From Aphanomyces cochlioides (Eukaryota > Oomycota > Saprolegniomycetes > Saprolegniales > Verrucalvaceae), in the NCBI GenBank assembly GCA_019828595.1, contig JAHQRK010000004.1:3658001-3722000 (forward strand): 64,000 nucleotides of DNA, in the 5' to 3' direction. Below the pieces are notes generated by a model. That model had not been told where the DNA came from and ran no database searches. It saw only the letters and a list, made by a program, of their open reading frames with translations. The position numbers and the translations under genes were made by a program. Every line of letters begins with the position of its first letter. The first letter of the stretch is position 1. This document shows, piece after piece, positions 10,552 to 21,440 of this stretch.

Positions 10552-12084
10552 TTATCCAGTCATGACGACACGTTTGATGAGGTTGTTGTTGTACGTGACG
10601 ACGTCCAAGGTGCTTTCGTAGCAGACAGAGGAGCCGATCCATGTCGTATTGCGGTAGCCCTGCTGCTCCCAGACTTTCCAAGGCGCGCCATTTTCGATTG
10701 TCGACTGGTTGTACCGCGGCGCATAGTTCCATTCATACTGCTTGATCACATCGACATTCGACATGTTGGCCAGCTGGAGATCCTGCAACAACGTTCCTCG
10801 ACTAGCTGCCGCATCGTTCTCTCGAGCTGGTCGCAAGTAGTATTGGTATGCCACTCGTCGTTGTCGCCCTGTGGCATTCACGCCAAAGGTGACCGGCGGC
10901 GAGCCAGGGGTTGTACTCAAGCTGTAGGGGACTGACGAGTTGGGGCTATAGAGAGCCAAGCGAGTGTTTCTTGTCAGTTGGAGGCGGCCTTGCATCGAAC
11001 CCGCGCCGCGATCTGGCCACCATTCAGCGACGCTTTCAATAGGCGATGGATCAGACTCAATCAACGAGACGACGAATGTGGCGGCGATGTTTTGAGTTGT
11101 AAAGAGCGGCGTTTCCTTCGCATCCAAATCGGGCGTAATCGGCGCGTTATTGCGGTTTAGATCGACAGCCATGACCAAATGGTCGGCTTGGATCGTCACG
11201 GGCGTCGTGTCGTCGATGGTCGCACTGATCGTGATGCCAGACTTGGCCGAGCGAACAATTTTCGTCACTTTATGGCGGAGGCTGACAGTCACTTGGTCTG
11301 GAAACGCCTTAGCCATGTTGATCCACAACGACTGGTAACCCCCACTGAGCATGTACTGCCGGCGATCCTTGATCAAGTCAGGATGGACCCACCAGAGCAT
11401 GTAGAACGCCGCCGTTTCTTGAAAGAAGCCATAGCCTTGCTGCCCAAGACTGTACGTCAAAGGACCCGCGAGGACGGTCAAGTTGTTCTTCACGAGGAAA
11501 TCCCACGCCGTCATTCGAATGAGAGACCAATCCTTCGGCTTGGGGGGAAGGCCGTAGGAGTACGCACCAAAGATCGAATTGTGGATTTGGATGTATCTCG
11601 TAATGGCATCCGCGAGGGAGTTGGCAGCGGCTTGGGGAGTTGCCAACTTGCCATTGACCATTGCGACTTGCACACTGTAGGAAGAGTAGTCTGTGGCGGG
11701 GAGGCCGTCACGGAGAATCCACGTCTGCCCCTTGTTGGTCGGGAGGTAAGGCACTGGAACGTTGCCTGGGTCGTAGCGCTTCAGGAGGTCAAAGATCGGT
11801 TGGTACAAAGTGTGAGCGTAGCATGTGCCCAAGTCATGGCGAAGGCCCTGTTTGTCCTTGTACGACTTGGATTTGCCGCCAACTTCAGTGCCGGAATCAA
11901 GGATTCGAATATTCGTGAAGCCTTTGAGTGCCAAGAGGGACGCCCAATGGACGCCGGCAGGACCACCGCCGACAATCACAATGCGTTGATTCCGTCCAAT
12001 CGAGATCGTTTGTGGATGTGATGACTTTGCCAAGATTGCGAGAAGAAGTGCGCCAACCATCCAAGGAAACCACCGAGATGTCAT
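10552..12084 (-). CDS. FAD-dependent oxidoreductase (amine-oxidase fold), copy 1
   Basis: A 510-residue intronless flavoprotein. The N-terminus (MTSRWFPWMVGALLLAILA) is a signal peptide or membrane anchor, so the enzyme should enter the secretory pathway. The dinucleotide-binding motif IVIVGGGPAG is at about 35-44, followed by the acidic ILDSG end of the second strand and the EVGGKS motif typical of flavin amine oxidases and phytoene-desaturase-like enzymes. A C-terminal NTTWIGSS segment sits where the family closes the FAD site. The substrate is unknown. I start at 12084 because the inverted copy 2 has no ATG further upstream; here another in-frame ATG at 12132 would add 16 residues. The upstream open frame continues into the element at 12245 and should be ignored. 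This copy is intact. Confidence 0.88.
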   Translation of the reverse strand: MTSRWFPWMVGALLLAILAKSSHPQTISIGRNQRIVIVGGGPAGVHWASLLALKGFTNIRILDSGTEVGGKSKSYKDKQGLRHDLGTCYAHTLYQPIFDLLKRYDPGNVPVPYLPTNKGQTWILRDGLPATDYSSYSVQVAMVNGKLATPQAAANSLADAITRYIQIHNSIFGAYSYGLPPKPKDWSLIRMTAWDFLVKNNLTVLAGPLTYSLGQQGYGFFQETAAFYMLWWVHPDLIKDRRQYMLSGGYQSLWINMAKAFPDQVTVSLRHKVTKIVRSAKSGITISATIDDTTPVTIQADHLVMAVDLNRNNAPITPDLDAKETPLFTTQNIAATFVVSLIESDPSPIESVAEWWPDRGAGSMQGRLQLTRNTRLALYSPNSSVPYSLSTTPGSPPVTFGVNATGRQRRVAYQYYLRPARENDAAASRGTLLQDLQLANMSNVDVIKQYEWNYAPRYNQSTIENGAPWKVWEQQGYRNTTWIGSSVCYESTLDVVTYNNNLIKRVVMTG

Positions 12085-12244
12085 GGGGATCAAGCAAGAC
12101 TTAAAGTGATGTCGAAGATCATAGAGCTTCATGGGGAGTAAGTAACATGCAGGCACTGGATATCCTGGATCACGATGGTCAAACTGAACATTGGCTACGT
12201 AGGACTGATCTATCACCTGAATCAAGTAGGGTATGGTAGAATAT

Positions 12245-13093
12245 GAAGGCGCGGAAAACAAAATCAGACTTATTGCCAATCAGACAGTTTGGTGTTACGT
12301 ATATAGCACACTTGAGCACGTCTATGGCTACATTTTAAGCCTACGTGGGGTCCAAGAAGCGAAGTGGTCGCCAAGAACCGACGCCGCGAAGTCGGGAATT
12401 GGTCGGCTTTGGAAATTTATCATTTTTGAGATTTTTGTATTTTTGGATTCGCTCGTCGAGATCTATCGATTGCTGCAGTTTAAATCATAAGAATAAGTCT
12501 CAAACAGAGAGAACAAGACTTTTAAACTTTGATTTGAACATGTTCTAAACATGGTTGTCATTTAGACCGATTTTGTTTTCACTTCTCGCTTATCGGCAAT
12601 AAGACTGATTTTGTTCGACATGGCAATAAGTCTGGTTTTGTTTTACACCTTTCATTTCAACATGGCAATAAGTCTGGTTTTGATTTATACATGACAGTTT
12701 GGCATGAAAACAAGCACAAAACAGCTATTGATTATAGTTCATAGACCTCAACCTCGTCAGTAATGACACATGGATCAGTGACTTCTGGTGGAGCACGTTT
12801 GCGTCGCTTAATTTTAGCGAGTTTTGCTTGCTCTTGATCTTCACTAGTTGGTTTCTTGTACAGTTTGTCGTTCTGATATTCATCACTTGAATCCATAGAT
12901 TCATCCGCCTCATCCACGGCGAAGTCTTCATCGCTGTCCCGATCACTCATCCGTTGTTTAATACAGTCACAACGAGAAGAAAAGTGTTTTTTGTGTTTTG
13001 TCAAAAATAAGATTCTGGAGTTCAAAAACTTCAAAGTCATTTATCTCAGCAATTAATTTTGCGAGGCACACCGATTTTGTTTTCCGCGCCTTC
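12245..13093. mobile_element. 4-bp-TSD DNA element, copy 1
   Basis: 849 bp bounded by perfect inverted ends GAAGGCGCGGAAAACAAAAT(C) and flanked by direct ATAT (12241-12244, 13094-13097). A shorter sister at 49031-49486 has ends GAAGACACGGAAAACAAAAT and flanking AAAT. The two share their subterminal several hundred bases. A subrepeat close to ggcaataagtctggttttg occurs three times (12595, 12622, 12664). A 4-bp target duplication fits Sola-like or unclassified elements; no transposase domain is present to decide. Confidence 0.85.
12732..12950 (-). CDS. Short acidic ORF inside the 4-bp-TSD element
   Basis: A 72-residue frame with an acidic N-terminal half (MSDRDSDEDFAVDEADES) and a basic middle (KIKRRKRAPPE). 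It lies in the part of copy 1 that copy 2 lacks, so it may be the remains of the element's own gene. Acidic N-termini occur in several transposase families, but I cannot assign it to one. No function is claimed. Confidence 0.35.
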   Translation of the reverse strand: MSDRDSDEDFAVDEADESMDSSDEYQNDKLYKKPTSEDQEQAKLAKIKRRKRAPPEVTDPCVITDEVEVYEL

Positions 13094-13252
13094 ATATGAT
13101 CACTTATCGGACATACTTGGACAATGTATAGTTTGTTTTATCCAATCAAAATCTGTTTGAAAAGATAAAGCGAATCACTGTGGCGCATATTCCCATTGAA
13201 CAATCATTAAACCCAATCAAACTACACATATTTTAGGTGGAGGCGATCGGAC

Positions 13253-13279
13253 CTGTTCGGACATATATTGTCCGAACAG
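13253..13279. promoter_or_regulatory. Perfect 11-5-11 palindrome upstream of Crypton 1
   Basis: The arms ctgttcggaca and tgtccgaacag flank a 5-bp spacer, TATAT. A further half-site, tgttcggacaatat, occurs at 13345-13358. Inverted 11-13-bp arms around a short core are how tyrosine-recombinase crossover sites are built, so a link to the recombinase gene 490 bp downstream is possible but unproven. Confidence 0.4.
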
Positions 13280-13765
13280 CTCGTAGAATATGACTATGTG
13301 GATACAAAACTTAAGATAAGAACATATTCAACACATATTGTGCCATGTTCGGACAATATCACATTAAATACTGTCACATTGAACCAACATGGGTATCCAA
13401 GATCTTGTGCCTGCCAACACGACCTAGGCCAAGTCCACCGCGATCAAGGCTATCACGCGATTTGTGACCGAAGAGAACGTACCAATGGAATACATTCAAA
13501 GTTAGCCCTTGATATTGTCTGATTGACTCAAAATTTCCGAACCTGGTAGAAATCGATCAAACTTTCAATCAATCACCAAATCGAACCAGCCAATCAGCGT
13601 CCAGAATTTGTTTAAACACACACAAAACACACACACACATTAATTCATGTACCTTCCGATTATACAGTACTTGAATTCACTATTGCCAGATTGATCACAC
13701 AAATTTCGTCGATTTTGATCAAAACTGTAAATTTGGACGAAAAAGACAATACCACTGGCGTGTTG

Positions 13766-15676
13766 ATGGAACGTGTCCTGGACAAGTTCGGGTCCTACTT
13801 GGCCTTCTTGGACACCAAGAACGGCAAGCAATTGGCAAGGAACACAGTCATGTCATACTATCGTCACGTGAAGTTATGGTTGATTGAGCTATATCAACCT
13901 AGTCCCATCATCGTTGCTAAACTACTCAAGATGGGGACTACACTTGATCGGTACTGCCTGAAGGGAGACAAAGGAGGTTTTGTCAAGAAAGCAGTGGCAT
14001 GTACCAAAGATCACTTACGAACCCTCATGGTCCATCAATATTCAACTGCGAAGAATGCTACCGACTAACGTTACCAGGATGCGGCGTTGTTGTGCTTGTT
14101 GTGGTACCTCTTTGGCCGTGCTTCGGACTTGTCTTCCCTGCGAAAGACAAACCTGACCGTTTCGGCAGGAGGTGTCCTCTTTGTGCGCCTGATGAGAATG
14201 AAGGCCTCCGAAGAGCAAGGGCTTTCATTATATTACGATGAAAATTACCTTGCCTGCCCTATTACCTCCATTGCTGCAGCTCTTGTCATGCAAACGACTC
14301 CTGACGTCGCGCTGCTCGGCCATCTTCCTGACAGCCAAGACCAAATCCAGTTGGACAGCGTTCCATCCATGGCGTTAATGGATTTGTTGAACGGATCCCT
14401 TGGTGCAGACTCTTCATCAGCGCCCAAAGCTGACGTTGAAGTAAAGAAGTCAGTCACACTATTGACAGCTTTACCCGGGGTACACGGCCACATCAATCGG
14501 CTTCTTAACCGTATATGCAAGCCCGCTGGTGTTGAGGCCGAGCTGACGTCATATTCGTTCCGCCGTGGTGGAGCACAACATGCAAATAGCTCGGCGGAGC
14601 TGTCTCCCCAATGGATCTTCGACTGGGGTAGTTGGAACATGACTGCTACAAACAAGGCCTTTGCGTACGTTTTCAATACCTCGAACGAAGACCAAAAAGT
14701 GGCGCGTGTTTTGAGTTCATGGCCTGCAAGCGCAAGTGTCATGGGTCCTACGTTGGATGCATTGGATGCAGCTACCGGCGTTGAAGTTTCGCGTCTCCAA
14801 GAAAGACTGTTCACTGCGTGCGTCGGTATGCAAGAGAAGAAATACAACATCAACGGCGAAGTTGCCACATTTCTTATGGGCTACCTTCTGCGTTCATACC
14901 CTATGTTCAAAGCGTTGTGCTCCACGGCGCCGCTGGTCATGAAGATTGAAAATGCAGCCAGACTTGCGCACATTGATGTTGAAGCCTTGATCGCGTGGGG
15001 GACTCTGCTGCGGAATCGCAAGATGCAACTTACCGATGCAAGTGAGAAGGCCAATTTGAACAAGTATGCTGAGCAGCAGACGGATATGATTGAAGTTCTT
15101 ACCGAGCAAAACAAGCGATTGCTGGAGCGCATCAAACTTATCGAAGCGGGGCTCGTATCATCTTCAGACGCTGCCAAACAAGCGGTGGTCGAAAGAGGAG
15201 TGAAGCGCGATGCGGCTACTATACACAGCACATCCAATAAAGCTGCTAAGAAGCGCAGAGGTGAAACCATCATGCCATCCACGATGTGGTTTGAATGGTT
15301 CACACTCGAACCGCGCCCGTGGAGCCGAGTCGACCATCACAGCCATCAAAGCCGACAACGACGGTCCGACATGAAAATACTTGTCGACTTCATGCGGCTC
15401 TTCATCAATGGTGGATACCGTCTGGATGAAAACAGCGCTGGCTACCGTGATGAAGTTCTCATGTTAGGAAGAACCGCAGAGAGCAACATGGTATTATTCT
15501 TACAAGGCAAAGGGATACAAGCTAAGGCAGGTGGAGCCTGCTTGAAGCATCTCCGCGTGCTGCACAGTGCTGGTGTCTTGAACGCCCACATACAGCAGTT
15601 TGACTTGCTGTTCCGCGCGCGACTTATTGAGGATCCATCGCCATCAAGCACTATAAACAAGTTGCAGCTGTACTAA
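13766..15676 (+). pseudogene. Crypton-type tyrosine recombinase 1, one nonsense codon
   Basis: About 636 codons in a single frame from an ATG reading MERVLDKFGSYLAFLD to a C-terminal INKLQLY. Only one lesion is visible: an in-frame TAA at 14066-14068, between KNATD and RYQDAALL. Tyrosine recombinases cut and rejoin DNA through a tyrosine; Crypton transposons encode one as their only enzyme. The catalytic set is readable: Arg in LFGRASDLS, the Y/HxxR box as YSFRRGG, and Tyr in FAYVFNTSNED. A heptad-like stretch near codon 440 (TEQNKRLLERIKLIEAG) suggests a coiled coil. The C-terminus differs from the GCR1-like one of Crypton 2. If the TAA is a sequencing error or is read through, the gene would be complete. 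Confidence 0.82.
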
Positions 15677-15804
15677 GCATCATTATCAACTTCCTGCGTA
15701 TTCTCTAAATATTTCTTGTACGTTGATCATAGAGAGGAAGTCTGCATTAACGTTTACAATGTGAGGAGATGCTTAGCTTGATAGATTGTCTCTTATCGTG
15801 GCGA

Positions 15805-16045
15805 ATATAAAGAGCCTAGATAGTAAAATGCATTAACTTTTAACATAAGAGCAAATGTTTACCATTTCAATGCATTTGGTCATAGTGTCGGCGACCTAGA
15901 AAGTTAACTGCATTAAGTTTGAACATAAGAGAAATTGTTTACCATTTCATTGCAGCTAATCGATTGCACAGTGTCGACGGCATAGGAGAACTAGACAGTA
16001 AATAACATTAGCATTGAATATTGAAGATGAAATATTACCATTGAG
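15805..16045. repeat. Three diverged ~85-bp direct repeats 3' of Crypton 1
   Basis: Units start near 15813, 15894 and 15990. Each has a ctaga(t/a/c)agta-like start, a gcattaa core, a taacataagag segment (weak in unit 3) and ttaccattt; units 1 and 2 are followed by an agtgtcg(a/g)cgg end. They begin about 140 bp beyond the recombinase stop codon and may form the element's 3' end. Confidence 0.6.
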
Positions 16046-16318
16046 AAGCAATGTAATGTGTTAATGTACCATGCGGAACCACCGCAGGATTTTCTCCACT
16101 TTTTACAGTGTGGGAGGATTTTTGATGTCAAATTCTGTACTAATTAGCCCCCACTAACTAGAAGTCGCTTTTAAACTCGGGCAATGGTGGTTAATCACAC
16201 TACGCGCAACACAACAACGAAAAGACAAAAATAAGGAAACATATTTTTGGATCTTAGCTCCCCAGCGACTCAAGCCGGGGCCTCCCCACGGTTGTCGTTC
16301 GCGGAGACGTCACTGCTG

Positions 16319-16410
16319 TAGCTGCCACTGCTGCCACTTGCTGCCACTGCTGCCACTTGCTGCCACTGCCGCCACTGCCGCCACTGCTGCCACTTGCTGC
16401 CACTGCTGCA
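16319..16410. repeat. gctgccact-rich minisatellite
   Basis: About ten imperfect copies of gctgccact(t) in a row with gccgccact variants. It is a simple slippage-prone array with no coding evidence. Confidence 0.9.
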
Positions 16411-16509
16411 AATTAACAATGCAGTGGATCCAAATCTTTTTCGTTTCCGTTTCGTCGAGAGATATTTGTGTTCTAGATATGCACCAATCAGAGAGAAGGA
16501 AAGTTAATT

Positions 16510-16554
16510 CATCCGCATAATTAACCGTTCCTTTGTCGGTTGATTATGCGGATG
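16510..16554. repeat. 18-bp-arm hairpin
   Basis: Left arm catccgcataattaaccg and right arm cggttgattatgcggatg pair with one mismatch around a 9-nt loop. Confidence 0.85.
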
Positions 16555-18385
16555 GTTGCTCTCATAAACCTAACCCGTCGTCGAGAGGTGGCACTTCTTC
16601 ATTTTTCAATTTGCCTCGCAGAGCACACATGAATTTAGTTCGAGCGCACAACGTAACTTCGAATATCTCGTTCTCGGCCCACAGGCCGTAAAAAGCAATT
16701 CTAAATAGCCCACAAAAGCTACCCTTGTTGATGGTTTCGAATATCGAAGCAAAAACTGCCATGTCCCATCCGGAGTACTTCTGTCAAATTATAATTAATT
16801 TTATCATACCATCAATATTTCAAGCAAGTTGTTTTCTTTCTATTGAAGTCAGCTTTATTGTAATTCCTTGGACTACTATATTACATGAATTTATTCAATG
16901 CTTACTGTTTGTATCGAACTTTATTATTATTGAGTGGGATATTTTCGTGTCCGAAGCAGTGTCCGAATGGTTTCAATGTCCGAGTCGTGATGGTATGGAT
17001 ACTGAAATACTCACCTATTCGTACAGGGCCAAATCATTGGTTATGACGGGTATATGGGAACATGAGGGTCACCACACATACTACACACAACTCAAAAATA
17101 TAGAAACGTACAGGTTATTGGTTTTAAGTGCGTACGAATACCATGGCAGTTCCGGTGAAACATCACACTCACTGTCACACCACTACACAATTGGCTAAAA
17201 TTCTGCATTGCCCAGTGTCAACAACACAGAGTCCACAACAACACGGAGTCCACGTTGACAACATGGCCAGTCGAGTTTGGCCGCAGATGCATTAACATTA
17301 TGTTTAGGCCTCTCATACTTAGTTCTAAATCGTAACAATTGATTGCAAAGTGCACCACATATACTTTTGTTTTGTTCGACGCTATGAGTCGAGTACATTG
17401 AATAGAATTATCACAAAACTACCCGACGTAACCTCAGTTTGATCTACGAGGTGCGTGAGCATGTGAAGTCGCTTTAGTTTTCGACAACAACAATGACCTA
17501 CTTGTCTTTTGACCGGTGCTTGAACGTAAGACAGAACACAAATTCGGCTCAATCTACCAAATCCAAATGATGGGCAGTAGTTATGATTAGATACAAGACA
17601 TATTTAAGTCTATAATACAATGGAAGTGACTACGTTTCAGGTGCAAAGCATAATTCGATAATAAACCGGACTCGACGGGTGTTCACGCTGCCCGGCTTTT
17701 CAATGTTCTCAATTGAAAGTGCATCGACACAAGCACAAGAGGACAAAGGACTATGTAATCATTCACGACCTTATTTAGATAGCTTTCAAATAAATATGAA
17801 CATCCAGTCAAAGCAGAGTCACCTCTGCATCTAACAAGCCGATAAACGACTTGATTGACCGTGGCAGGAAAAGATATTGTCGGGCAGGTGTGATTTTTGG
17901 TGTGATTTCAGGTGTGATTTGGCACCTGATAGGCCAGTTTTAGCACTCTCTGGATCACATTGCCAGTGTGATTTGCATCACGATAAAATTCCAAAATATA
18001 GCACTGAATAGTATTTTTATCCAATCAAAGTTTTTACTGATTGAATTATCTAAGAAGCGATTGGCTCCATCACCAGAAGTACAACTTCGGTGTGATTTTG
18101 AAGATAACATGACCGTACTGACAAGGTATCACACACTAAACCTAACCGAATTTTAATTGGTTAAAATCTAGAAAGTGTCTAGAATTGCAAGTGACCCTCT
18201 AAGAATTCTTTAACGATATGATGAGCGTGTTTTGTCTCCGTTGCATTGTAAATTGTCCTTGTCCTTGTCGAGCTGAGTGTAAGGTTTTGCTGCCGTCGAG
18301 TTCCAACAATGTAGTAATTATGTAATTTTCTCCATTTTAATGAATGACATTCATCGAGTTAATGAATGTACAGGTTGACTTTTTA
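16555..18385. other. No gene recognised
   Basis: AT-rich. The longest frame (16725-17198, plus strand) is hydrophobic at its start and resembles nothing I know; I do not call it a gene. ggtgtgattt is repeated near 17888-17930. The segment 18090-18150 resembles 23445-23505 on the same strand, suggesting an old repeat on both sides of the Mutator-like element. Confidence 0.5.
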
Positions 18386-18833
18386 CGGATCAAATACCGT
18401 ACAGATCAGATCAACTTTGGATCAACACCTTTTTCTTGATCAATTTCCTTGACCCGATCAATACCAGAATTTCATACTGGCAAGAGAGAATTGGAGTGCC
18501 GACATCATCAAGCATGATTGCACGTGCTGACAGTGAATGCAATACATGAACAGGGCTATGGTGACGTTGAGGAAACAAATGACACGGAGATAGAACTAAT
18601 ATCGCTGTAGTGGTTAAGGCTCATACCCTATCAAGCCATTGAGTGAAGACATCGCTGTACACAAACATGCAAATGTATTAATGATAAGAACTATCATCTT
18701 CACTATCACTAGGGAGATCAACTACGTCAGGGAGAAGACATGACTCAGGGATGTTGCGACGACGTCGCCTTGATCGCGACTTCGTCGTATCGTCCAACAA
18801 TTGAGCATAACGGTGGGAAATTGTCAATGGCTC

Positions 18834-20310
18834 CTACAAAGCGGGTAGATTAGGGTGGGGAGATACCGAGGCATTGATCTCACGATTAAATCGTTCTAGT
18901 GGATTGTTTGTCCGGCTTACAAGTTGCCGATCAATGCCATAGATGTTCCAGGACGTTGGCTGGTATCTAGACAGCCAGGTTTTACGAAAATATAACCAAA
19001 ATGCACTCCAATGTCGAGCCGAGTAAGGTATAGATTTCGCGTCGCACATTTGAATAATATTGTGTTCGACGGCTTTTATTCCTGCTCGTCCAATTTTATC
19101 ATGTGGTATGACTGTGAGCAAGTTGAGAACACCTCGTGTCATTGCAAAACCGATTTCGACTTCAGGAATTCTACTCTTCTGCATGAAGCGTCGACAAGCT
19201 TGTTTAAAGTGAAAATAACACCCAACGATATTGACTTCATTTGAGAACTGGACTTGCACAGCATCAATTTGAGCAAGCTCAAAGTCGCATACGACGGTTT
19301 CTGGATCAAGCTTGTCATTACAAGCATTGATTACAGCGGCAATAGCATTCCAATATACATCTTGACTTTTGACGTTAAGAGCACAAAGAAAACTGGAAGA
19401 AATAGGTCTGCAACGTAATCATGAACCATGAACACCAAACACTGGTAAAAACCACGCGGAACACAGGGAAAAGTGCCATCAATGAATACTGTTGTTCGTC
19501 TGTTTTGCATACGAACGAGTAAATCGGGATGAGCCCAACCAACAATACGCTGCGGCTGGTTGTGAACCACAAATGAGTTTTGGAATCGAAAAAAGGGTAA
19601 GACAGTGCCAGACACAAAGGACAAAGGTGGTACTTCAACAACACCATGCAAGTTACCACCATAATGAGATCAACGGACGTGATGAATCCTTGGTATAGCT
19701 TGCTCACGAGTAAGCCCTTGTTTAACCAAGTCGTTTGGCTCAGAACCATAAAAACGTTCACGTATATCTTGCCATAAGGCCATAGGGGTCATATTCAAAT
19801 CTTCAATTGCTCGTTGGTCAATAGCATTTTGCATTGGTACAGTAATATCCTCGGTAGGAAAGGGCACTTGAAATTGTCGTAAACGCATGTGCGCGGTTTG
19901 TACAACATAACGCATCTCAGAAATGATATAGTGAGCCTTGGTTTTGCATGTAGAGCTCCTAAATTTGGAGCACCGAAAAGATGTTTCATGCCTCGATGAA
20001 TGATATCGAGTATATGAGTACCCATCAATGACAATAACAGTGGAACTGGGAGTTGAAGAGTTGGATACTTGATGTTCAGTGTCGTCGTCATTGGTATCCA
20101 ATACTCCATTGAGTTCAACGTCCGACTGGTCACTGCGGTCACTGTCGCTGTTCAAATTGTCGATGTCGAAGTTGTCGCTGATTCTTCGACGAACATTCCG
20201 ATTCGTGTGCTCGTCGTTTCGGTATTCAGTGTCAATGCCGTGGTATTTGGTGGTGTCGATATCAAAGCCTGTATATATTCACCAGAGTCGTCCGAATTGT
20301 CTTGCATTGT
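18834..20310 (-). pseudogene. MULE transposase with FLYWCH zinc finger
   Basis: Reading from the high coordinate: an acidic leader (SDSDRSDQSD); a FLYWCH-type zinc finger (YSYTRYHSSRHETSFRCSKF, then CKTKAHY); then the MULE DDE transposase domain. Catalytic positions are D in VFIDGTFPCVPRGFYQ, D in VVCDFELAQID and E in NNPLERFNREIN, and the GCYFHFKQA motif is in place. MULE transposases cut and paste elements with ~9-bp target duplications. Two lesions are clear: an in-frame TGA near 19668 and a 1-nt frameshift near 19350 (after LLTSKVK). The N-terminal start is uncertain because a frame change lies near 20150. Confidence 0.82.
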
Positions 20311-20549
20311 AGCGCGACCAACAAAAAGCAGAGGAGAAACTGAAAGTGAATTGCAGTTAAGTCGTCTAGGCATAGAGCTATGATGGGATATTAGACGAAT
20401 GAACTGAAAGTCGGTATAGAGATAGAGGACGTTGACGTAAACGGTATAGAAGACCATTTCAACAGCGACTTGCAAGTCAAATGATACTAACTTAATGGCA
20501 CATTTTGAACGACAAAAGCGTCTCTACACCCAGAGCTATGCTACCTATA

Positions 20550-20687
20550 CACCTCTCAATATCGGACAAGTGAAAAATATAGGTTTACAAAGTATTTCAA
20601 AGAGAATGGCAGTATACACTCTATTTGTAGGAAATAATAATAAATATATACAGTTTATTGATTTACGATATGTCCGATATTGAGGTG
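20550..20687. repeat. Inverted repeat, 138 bp overall
   Basis: cacctctcaatatcggaca (20550-20568) faces tgtccgatattgaggtg (20671-20687), with a 2-nt insertion in the left arm. It could be a small MITE inside the MULE. Confidence 0.7.
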
Positions 20688-20924
20688 TCAAGATATGCAC
20701 CAATATATATTGATCGTTATTGACTGTGGATGTTTGCATAGACTATAAGGAACGACAGCTTAAGTCGGCTTTTAATATTTTGGACAATTTTTGCATGATA
20801 TCTTGGTCATTATTGCATGTGTTCGTTGTAGCAACTGATGAAGCCACAAAATTCAAATTGTCGATTCAGAATGGCAGCATCAAAATTGACCAAATATCGC
20901 TAGATTCGTGAAAAAACACTATGA

Positions 20925-21440
20925 TTGAGTATTTTTGACAAAATTTCAGCGTTTCGGTCATATATTAGTATAACAGCCAAGACAATTCAGTTGATCCAAG
21001 CCTTGCTCACGCCGCTGCCAATCGAGCAGCCGCTGAAGCAGCAGCAAAGCAAGCAGCGACCGATCTTGCTGCAGCTCCAATTGGCAGCTGAGAAAGCCGC
21101 CGCCGATCGAGTAGCAGCACAAGCCACTGCTGCTCAAGCAGCTACCGACCGAGAAGCAGCGGAAAAAATTGTCGAAGAACGCGCAGCAGCAAATCGTCTT
21201 GCAGCAGATTGACTTGTGTCAGGGCGCCGTGCAGCAGTGAGCCATGCACACGAACATCAAGCAGCTGTCCGCGCTGCTACACAACGCTTGGTCATAGAAT
21301 AAGCTAACGCAATACAAGATGCTGTTGTGCATGTGCGAGCTGAAATGTCTGCGCTGACTACAACTTCTGGTCAAGTTGCAACAGTTGACTTGACCTGTCT
21401 GCATGCCCCTGAAGCCGTCGTATCTAGGCACGCAATTTGA
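20925..21440 (+). pseudogene. Alanine-rich coiled-coil ORF remnant
   Basis: Plus-strand reading shows a repetitive Ala/Arg/Glu helix (AAEKAAADRVAAQATAAQAA, then TDREAAEKIVEERAAANRLA). It continues past stop codons at 21210 and 21300 as RRAAVSHAHEHQAAVRAATQ. It looks like the decayed coiled-coil part of a larger protein, perhaps cargo or an accessory gene of the MULE. No family is recognised. Confidence 0.4.

Noticed and set aside
11179..12021. 280-codon plus-strand frame opposite FAD oxidoreductase copy 1 (and its mirror at 55101-55541 and 55565-55942)
   Set aside because: Shadow of a GC-rich real gene; in copy 2 it breaks at the same indel, and it shows no domain.
12085..12279. N-terminal extension of FAD oxidoreductase copy 1 up to 12279
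   Set aside because: It begins without ATG inside the inserted 4-bp-TSD element and is not shared by copy 2.
16319..16410. CRISPR-like array
   Set aside because: The repeats are contiguous nine-to-ten-base imperfect units without spacers in a eukaryotic genome: a minisatellite.
16725..17198. 157-codon hydrophobic plus-strand frame
   Set aside because: AT-rich, starts without a convincing ATG context, and resembles no family; chance is a sufficient explanation.
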